Shown here: positions 13,263 to 17,202 of the stretch, piece by piece
How the letters are laid out: each line of letters starts with the position of its first letter
Position numbering within the stretch: position 1 is the stretch's first letter
Made by a program: the position numbers and the translations under genes
NCBI GenBank assembly: GCA_964650975.1
Contig: CAZYWA010000123.1
Location: 1 to 17,202, forward strand
Direction of reading: 5' to 3'
DNA from: CAZYWA01 sp964650975 [NCBI: uncultured bacterium]
GTDB taxonomy: Bacteria; JADJOY01
DNA: 17,202 nucleotides
Notes under the pieces: model-generated
What the model was told of the DNA's origin: nothing
What the model saw: only the letters and a program-made list of their open reading frames with translations
The model's database searches: none

Positions 13263-13916
13263 ATGGGAACACTGGATCGACAGCCCGACTCGACGCACCG
13301 AATCGTTCACGCTCATCACGCGGCTTACTTCTACGAGACCGAGGATTACCTGATCGATGCCGCTTGCCGCTTTCTCGGCACCGGCTTCGTGGCGGGGGAG
13401 CCTGCGATCCTGATCGCGACGCCGGCCCATCGCGACAGGGTGGAAGGTCATTTCCGAAACCTGGGAATCGACCTCGAGCGGGTCGCCAAGGATGGCCGAT
13501 GGGTCTCGCTCGATGCCGCGGCGGCACTCGAGCAGTTCATGGTGGAGGGACGTCCGAACGCCATCCGATTCGCCACGGTGATGGGCGAGGCGCTGGCGGA
13601 AACCCAGAGCTACAACGGTCAGCAGGTGCGCGCGTTCGGCGAGATGGTGGCGCTCTTGTGGGCCGAGGGAAACGCGACGGGCGCGCTGGAGCTCGAGGGA
13701 CTGTGGAACGATCTCGCGCAGACCAGCTCGTTTTCGCTGCTCTGTGCCTACCCGCTGGCCGGCTTTCGGGTGGGGATCGACGAGGGGCGGTTTCTCGAGG
13801 TGTGCGGCGCCCACGCGCGGCTCGATGCCGTCGAAGGCGACACGACCGGCCGAGCGGCGCACGAGCGGTGGCGATCCTTGGCGCGGCTGCGTCATGCGGA
13901 TCTGGCGCGCACGTAG
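13263..13916 (+). CDS. Stand-alone MEDS (DcmR-like sensory) domain protein
   Basis: The gene encodes 217 residues, nearly all one MEDS domain. Matching segments are HAHHAAYFYETEDYLIDAACRFLGTG (16-41), GEPAILIATPAHRD (45-58), QFMVEGRPNAIRFATVMGE (91-109), VRAFGEMVALLWAEGN (122-137), ALELEGLWNDLAQTSSFSLLCAYP (141-164), and a closing C-x-x-HARL (181-186). MEDS is known from DcmR of dichloromethane-using methylotrophs and from methanogen proteins. It is proposed to sense hydrocarbon derivatives, or to act as a partner in histidine-kinase/anti-sigma pathways. Here no DNA-binding, kinase or phosphatase domain is fused, so it would need a partner in trans. The gene ends 18 bases from the convergent methyltransferase gene. 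The domain call is strong; the signal sensed is unknown. Confidence 0.88.
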   Translation: MGTLDRQPDSTHRIVHAHHAAYFYETEDYLIDAACRFLGTGFVAGEPAILIATPAHRDRVEGHFRNLGIDLERVAKDGRWVSLDAAAALEQFMVEGRPNAIRFATVMGEALAETQSYNGQQVRAFGEMVALLWAEGNATGALELEGLWNDLAQTSSFSLLCAYPLAGFRVGIDEGRFLEVCGAHARLDAVEGDTTGRAAHERWRSLARLRHADLART

Positions 13917-13934
13917 CCGCTGGCGACAGGCGGG

Positions 13935-14828
13935 TCAACCTCCCGGCTTCCGTCCGAGGGCCAGCACGTTCAACCACGTGAGCGTGAGGTGGGGCTGCGC
14001 CAGGAGGTGCGCGGAGGATGCCGGGTCGACGAGATCCTGGAGCTCAGCCACGAACTCGGCGCTCAGATGAGGACCGACGCGAGTCGACACTTCTTCCAGA
14101 TAGCCCTGCAACAATGCCCGCTCGCCGTTTCCCAGCGGGGCCTGACGGTCGAATGCGTGGGTCGTCATCGCGACAGGTACCAGCCCGGCGGCGGCGAGTA
14201 CGGCCGGCAGACGCCGGCCCACGTAGTACCGGTTCGAGTTCCGGCTGGTCTCCACGAGCGCCTGCAACTCTGCCGCTCGTAGCGGCAGCTCGAGCCGCAC
14301 CGGCCAAGGCAGCAGCACTTGATGGAGCGTGTCGTTTTCGAGCACCGCAACCAGCCCTCCGGGACGGAGTACGCGGGCCATGTGCGCGACGGCGACGACC
14401 GGATCCGGAAGCGAGTAGAGGCTCTGCGCGCACCACACCAGATCGAAGGTGTCGTCCGGAAACGCCAGTCGGTCGAATGATGCGGCGACGTAATCGATCC
14501 TGGCACTCGGGCTCCGGTCCGAGCGCTCGCCATCGGATCGATCCTCCGCTCTGGAAAGATAGGCCAGGTTGATGTCGACTCCGGTCACCGATCCGGCTCG
14601 GCCCAGGCGGCGGGCGATGCGCCGGGTGTAGAAGCCGTCGCCGCAGGCGAGGTCGAGCACCCGCATTTCGGCGCGTAGAGGCAGCGCGTCCAGGATGGAC
14701 TCGAGCTCGCGCTCGAACACGTCGTGGAACATCGAGAGCCGGGTGTCGTATCCGGGGATCGACGTTTCGCCGGTGCGGCGCACGCGTTCCGAGGCGCCCG
14801 CGGGCGGAGTGTGGCGAGGATCGGTCAT
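13935..14828 (-). CDS. Class I SAM-dependent methyltransferase
   Basis: The gene encodes 297 residues with a UbiE/type-11-like Rossmann core. Motif I is MRVLDLACGDGFYTRR (55-70). The acidic residue for the adenosyl ribose is Asp85 in VTGVDIN. Next come IDYVAASFDRLAFPDDTFDL (111-130), WCAQSLYSLPD (132-142) and MARVLRPGGLVAVLE (150-164). The C-terminal 130 residues (YYVGRRLPAVLAAAGL, then a helical tail) probably shape the acceptor pocket. Such enzymes transfer methyl from SAM to small molecules or lipids; the acceptor cannot be read. The listed ATG is only 7 bases from a strong hairpin and has no ribosome binding site. An in-frame GTG at 14783 (residue 16) is an alternative start, and the conserved part begins only near IPGYDTRLS (24-32). 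Confidence 0.87.
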   Translation of the reverse strand: MTDPRHTPPAGASERVRRTGETSIPGYDTRLSMFHDVFERELESILDALPLRAEMRVLDLACGDGFYTRRIARRLGRAGSVTGVDINLAYLSRAEDRSDGERSDRSPSARIDYVAASFDRLAFPDDTFDLVWCAQSLYSLPDPVVAVAHMARVLRPGGLVAVLENDTLHQVLLPWPVRLELPLRAAELQALVETSRNSNRYYVGRRLPAVLAAAGLVPVAMTTHAFDRQAPLGNGERALLQGYLEEVSTRVGPHLSAEFVAELQDLVDPASSAHLLAQPHLTLTWLNVLALGRKPGG

Positions 14829-14830
14829 GT

Positions 14831-14865
14831 AGAAAGACGCCGGCCAGTCGGAACTGGCCGGCGTC
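14831..14865 (-). terminator. Intrinsic terminator of the BON-domain gene
   Basis: GACGCCGGCCAGT (14836-14848) and ACTGGCCGGCGTC (14853-14865) form a perfect 13-bp stem with a 4-nt loop. On the minus strand it is followed by TTTCT (14835-14831). It lies 28 bases after the stop codon of the BON gene. It is the strongest hairpin seen in the window, and it abuts the methyltransferase start codon. Confidence 0.8.
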
Positions 14866-14893
14866 AGAAGTTACGCCAATGGGCGACGACCCT

Positions 14894-16045
14894 TCAGTCG
14901 GCCTGGACCTGCATGTCGTCGATCACCGAATGCACGCCCGCGGTCGACCGCGTCACGGAGAGCGCGGTGAGCCGCTCCTCTTGACTGGGAATCCGTCCCG
15001 CCAGCTTCACGACGCCCTTCGCTACCGAGACGTCGACCTTCGATGCGCGCAAATCGTCGCGCCCCTTCAGGCGGTCCTTGACCGCCGTCTTGATCGCGTC
15101 GTCGTTTTGGTCCACGACCTTTTCGCTCGCCTTCGAGACCACCTGCAGCTGATTCTTGACGTCGCGCACGCCGTCGAGCCCACGCACCTTCGTGACCGCC
15201 GCGTCGCGCACCGCTTCCGACGGAACGGTGCCGAACAGCGTGACGACGCCGTTCCGGGTATCGACGCTCACGTCGTTCGAGGAGACGTCGGAGTCAGCCC
15301 ACAGCGTCGTCTTCGCCTTGGTGGTGATCCAGCTGTCCGCGGCGCTTCCGCTCGCGGTGCTGGCCGCGGCGGCGGTGTCCTTCTGGGCGTCCTTGGCCTC
15401 GGTTTGCGCCTTCTTTTCGGCCTTGTCCGCGCTGGCGGCATCCGTCGAGACCGGCTTCTGAGCTTCCTTCGCTTCGGGATGCCACAGATCCTGGTCACCC
15501 AGCGTGTCCGGGCTCTTGATCTCGCTCACCACTTTCCGGACGCCGGGCACGCTGCGAGCGACTCGGATCGCTTCCGCGTGGGCGCCCAGCGTCTTGGCGC
15601 TTCCGCCCAGGACGACCGAGCCGTTGGTCACGGATTTGATCGAGATGCTGCTGCCGATCAGGATCTGATCGTTCAACAGTCCGCGCGACACCTGATCCTG
15701 GATCGCGTCGTCCTTGGCTTCGATCACCGAGGCATGCCCGGGCGGAACGATCTCGAGTAGATCCCGCACCCCGCGCACGCCGTCGACGGACTTGGCCCTG
15801 GCGATCGTGCGATCCTTCTCCGCCTGATCGCTGACCGGTCCCTGAAGGGTGACCACGCCATCGGTGGTGTCCACGTTGACGTCGACCGCGCTCACGTCTT
15901 CGGTGGTGAGAAGCTGCATCTTCACCTTGGTGGTGATCCAGGAATCCGACGGTGTGGTCTTGGCCAACGCCGGACCCGCCATCGCCATCAACATCCCTGC
16001 GGCGCCCAACATCCGAGCTGCTCGTCCCCGTGGTGTCTTTCGCAT
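14894..16045 (-). CDS. Exported protein with four BON domains (OsmY-like)
   Basis: From ATG 16045 (GGGGA 6 bases upstream) the protein has 383 residues. It begins with a signal peptide MRKTPRGRAARMLGAAGMLM... ending near ALA|K (28-29), so it acts in the periplasm or envelope. An ATG at 16057 in the same frame is a second choice; the longer upstream frame is not signal-like. Four BON domains lie at about 33-100, 111-178, 237-303 and 315-383. Each has the strand pattern V-x-V-x-x-x-x-G-V-V-x-L-x-G and ends in a GV[RH]-x-V motif. Domains 1 and 3 share DSWITTK; domains 2 and 4 share DDAI, so the protein arose by duplication of a BON pair. The linker (181-236) is Ala/Lys/Glu-rich and probably helical or disordered. 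BON proteins such as OsmY bind phospholipid and protect the envelope under osmotic stress or assist protein folding. Confidence 0.9.
   Translation of the reverse strand: MRKTPRGRAARMLGAAGMLMAMAGPALAKTTPSDSWITTKVKMQLLTTEDVSAVDVNVDTTDGVVTLQGPVSDQAEKDRTIARAKSVDGVRGVRDLLEIVPPGHASVIEAKDDAIQDQVSRGLLNDQILIGSSISIKSVTNGSVVLGGSAKTLGAHAEAIRVARSVPGVRKVVSEIKSPDTLGDQDLWHPEAKEAQKPVSTDAASADKAEKKAQTEAKDAQKDTAAAASTASGSAADSWITTKAKTTLWADSDVSSNDVSVDTRNGVVTLFGTVPSEAVRDAAVTKVRGLDGVRDVKNQLQVVSKASEKVVDQNDDAIKTAVKDRLKGRDDLRASKVDVSVAKGVVKLAGRIPSQEERLTALSVTRSTAGVHSVIDDMQVQAD
15317..15941 (-). repeat. Internal duplication of the BON-domain pair
   Basis: The 16-bp word CTTGGTGGTGATCCAG occurs at 15317-15332 and 15926-15941, encoding the WITTK part of domains 3 and 1. 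The step is 609 bp (203 codons), equal to one BON pair plus the linker. Elsewhere the copies have diverged. Confidence 0.7.
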
Positions 16046-16457
16046 GATGATCCCCATCGATGTCGCCCGAGGCGACGCTTGTTTGTGTTCGTGACGATGC
16101 GTTTCCGATTCGTGTAGATTCGCCTTCTGCAAAAAATCTAAAAATGCACGTTCGGTGCCGAGCGCCCGAACACCGCTTTCGGGAATCTCTTCCAGTCCGG
16201 AGATGGACCGCGGCGCCCGATCCGCAGTCGGGCGCTCGACTCGCAACTCACGCAACTTGCGTCGTTTTCGATCGCATCGGCCCGCGATCCACCACCGTCG
16301 GGCGGTGACTGCGCGGATGGTCCGCCAGAGCCGGCGCCCGGCCGGCTAGCTTCGTCGCGCTGCCGAAACCGACGAAATGTGGAGAGATCGGTAAATGCTG
16401 CGTGCAGAAGTTACACGGCGCATCGGCGACGGTTGGGCCGTCGGCGGGGGCTCCATT
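16046..16457. other. 412-bp stretch without a recognisable gene
   Basis: This is the region upstream of the BON gene on the minus strand. It holds an AT-rich patch (16126-16146, with A6 and A5 runs on the plus strand) and a hairpin AGCCGGC/GCCGGCT (16329-16335 with 16341-16347). TTCGTCG/CGACGAA (16351-16357 with 16370-16376) forms a second inverted repeat. Frames across it are short and show no family resemblance. I see no tRNA or other structured RNA that I can name. Confidence 0.55.
16126..16146 (-). promoter_or_regulatory. AT-rich promoter-like patch upstream of the BON gene
   Basis: On the minus strand it reads GCATTTTTAGATTTTTTGCAG, by far the most AT-rich stretch of the window. It lies about 80-100 bases upstream of the BON start codon. 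It could be an UP-type element or a curved tract. I find no good paired -35/-10 boxes. Confidence 0.35.
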
Positions 16458-16469
16458 TCACCTGGAGCC
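16449..16469 (-). terminator. Small hairpin over the stop codon of the 54-residue ORF
   Basis: GGCTCCA (16449-16455) pairs with TGGAGCC (16463-16469) around a 7-nt loop, covering the TGA at 16460-16458. It is a 7-bp stem with no T-tract. It may be a weak terminator for the two small minus-strand ORFs. Confidence 0.25.
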
Positions 16470-16622
16470 AGTGCCGTCGGGGGGCACGCCGGTGGTCCGC
16501 CAAAGGCTCGGCAGCTCGCGCTTCAGCCGCGCGACGTCTCTCCGAGCGGCGAGTGCTTGCGCCCGAAACGCATCTCGCGCGTCGCGCAACGCAGACGCCG
16601 GTTCGTCGCGCACGCTGGCCAT
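16458..16622 (-). CDS. Possible 54-residue basic helical protein
   Basis: The ATG at 16622-16620 shares its A with the TGA stop (16624-16622) of the preceding small gene, giving TGATG, an arrangement typical of translational coupling. The product is Arg/Ala-rich and likely helical (ALRDARDAFRAQALAARRDV, ARLKRELPSLW), with a Pro/Gly tail. About four fifths of third codon positions are G or C, like real genes here. A GTG at 16655 would give 65 residues but has no ribosome binding site. No family is recognised. It could also be the displaced 3' part of a once longer reading frame. Confidence 0.4.
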   Translation of the reverse strand: MASVRDEPASALRDARDAFRAQALAARRDVARLKRELPSLWRTTGVPPDGTGSR

Positions 16623-16900
16623 CACTTCGGCGATTCGGCGGGAGGTGCGGCGCACGCGAGCGCGGAGCGAGCCTGAGCGGTCTCGAGCGTCAGTCGCTCC
16701 ACCTTGAGCGCAAGGCCGTAGGCATCGTTCCGCACCGCATGAAGCTCCGCGACCAGCTTCGCGTTCGCCGCGGTGAGCTTCTTGACGTGCTCATGGAGAG
16801 CAGCGTTGGCCGCATGCGCCGCCTCGAGCTGCTCGCGCAACTCGGTGGCGGATGGGGATCCAGTCATTCGTCGCGAGCGCGCGGCGGGCTTGGCGGGCAT
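16622..16900 (-). CDS. Small coiled-coil protein, 92 residues
   Basis: No named family is recognised. After a basic N-terminus (MPAKPAARSRR), residues about 18-80 form one continuous predicted coiled coil: ATELREQLEAAHAANAALHE, then VKKLTAANAKLVAELHAV and LALKVERLTLETAQARSAL, with Leu/Ala/Val at heptad-like spacing. The C-terminus is Ala/Pro-rich. Codon bias (mostly G/C at position 3) supports a real gene. There is no ribosome binding site; TACGAT lies 9 bases before the ATG on the minus strand, so the transcript could be nearly leaderless. It follows the edge gene by 60 bases on the same strand and overlaps the next small ORF by one base. Confidence 0.6.
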   Translation of the reverse strand: MPAKPAARSRRMTGSPSATELREQLEAAHAANAALHEHVKKLTAANAKLVAELHAVRNDAYGLALKVERLTLETAQARSALACAAPPAESPK

Positions 16901-16960
16901 AGAGCGAAAATCGTACCACGGCGAAGACGGACAACGATTCAGTCGTCGATGGGCGCCGCG

Positions 16961-17202
16961 TCAGCAGCGATCTCGATGGTAGCGCCAGTCGTGGAAGCAG
17001 GTGCCGTCGACCGACACGGCCGAATACGAGAGGTAGGACGTGAGTGCCTCGACGTGGAGGATGGTGGGCTCGGCGTCGGCGACGCCCATCGGGTTCCGGT
17101 GGGTGAGGGCGAGCTCACGCGCGAGCAGGCGGTCGCGGGCGGTGGTGTCGCCTTTCAGGTAGCGATCGAAGAAGGCGAGCGAGTAGTAGGCCGCGATCTC
17201 GG
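16961..17202 (-). CDS. 3' end of a probable alpha/beta hydrolase (5' part outside window)
   Basis: On the minus strand the frame is open from the window edge to TGA at 16963-16961, giving 79 residues. It contains EIAAYYSLAFFDRYLKGD, then DRLLARELALTHRN, a middle segment, and a tail SVDGTCFHDWRYHRDRC. The FFDRYLKGD helix is characteristic of the last helix of dienelactone hydrolase/PAF-acetylhydrolase-like alpha/beta hydrolases. The catalytic residues would lie upstream, outside the window, so the enzyme class is inferred from this one motif. The tail beyond this helix, about 50 residues with two cysteines, is longer than usual. Confidence 0.7.
   Translation of the reverse strand, partial: EIAAYYSLAFFDRYLKGDTTARDRLLARELALTHRNPMGVADAEPTILHVEALTSYLSYSAVSVDGTCFHDWRYHRDRC

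Noticed and set aside
16126-16146. Possible sigma54 promoter (TTTTTTGCA) upstream of the BON gene
   Set aside because: The required GG of the -24 element is absent at the correct distance.

Overview
The window is high-GC (about two thirds or more by eye) and densely coded. Most genes have strong GC bias at codon position 3 and GGAG-type ribosome binding sites. It looks like a chromosomal stretch of a free-living, high-GC Gram-negative-type bacterium. An F420-type luciferase-like oxidoreductase, a MEDS-domain protein, secreted FS-x-x-FE / FG-GAP proteins and a periplasmic BON protein would fit a myxobacterial, Binatota-like or related deep proteobacterial lineage. The taxon cannot be fixed from the sequence alone. 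I see no transposase, integrase, tRNA, rRNA, CRISPR array or prophage gene.

Layout. 1-3216 holds small-molecule metabolism: the 3' end of a RidA-family gene, an exported alpha/beta hydrolase, a convergent F420-type LLM oxidoreductase, and a divergent DMT-family transporter. 3318-8536 holds two consecutive genes for exported proteins. The first is a 1114-residue beta-solenoid built from an exact 256-residue (768-bp) tandem unit. The second has six FG-GAP/VCBS-like calcium-loop repeats followed by a lectin-like C-terminal domain. 8642-11519 is a same-strand cluster: a small ribbon-helix-helix plus zinc-ribbon protein, an overlapping UbiB/AarF/ADCK-type atypical kinase, and an unrecognised 231-residue protein set off by a compound stem-loop. 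11671-12798 is an aldo/keto reductase on the minus strand, followed by a 464-bp stretch without a recognisable gene. 13263-14828 is a convergent pair: a stand-alone MEDS sensory-domain protein and a class I SAM methyltransferase. 14836-16045 is an exported four-BON-domain protein that arose by internal duplication and ends in a strong intrinsic terminator. 16458-16900 carries two tiny minus-strand ORFs that overlap by one base (TGATG). The window ends in the 3' part of another minus-strand gene, whose C-terminus resembles the dienelactone-hydrolase type of alpha/beta hydrolase.

How the parts may work together. The clearest functional units are (a) the two exported repeat proteins, adjacent and co-oriented, sharing an FS-x-x-FE motif; and (b) the RHH/zinc-ribbon - AarF kinase - unknown cluster. 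The first two genes of (b) overlap, and its promoter region contains three GTG-T/A-Y-AC direct repeats spaced by whole helical turns, which suggests autoregulation. These two units, plus the stem-loop placed directly before the methyltransferase start codon, are the best leads for something not yet described. All functional calls come from reading motifs by eye. No database search was run.
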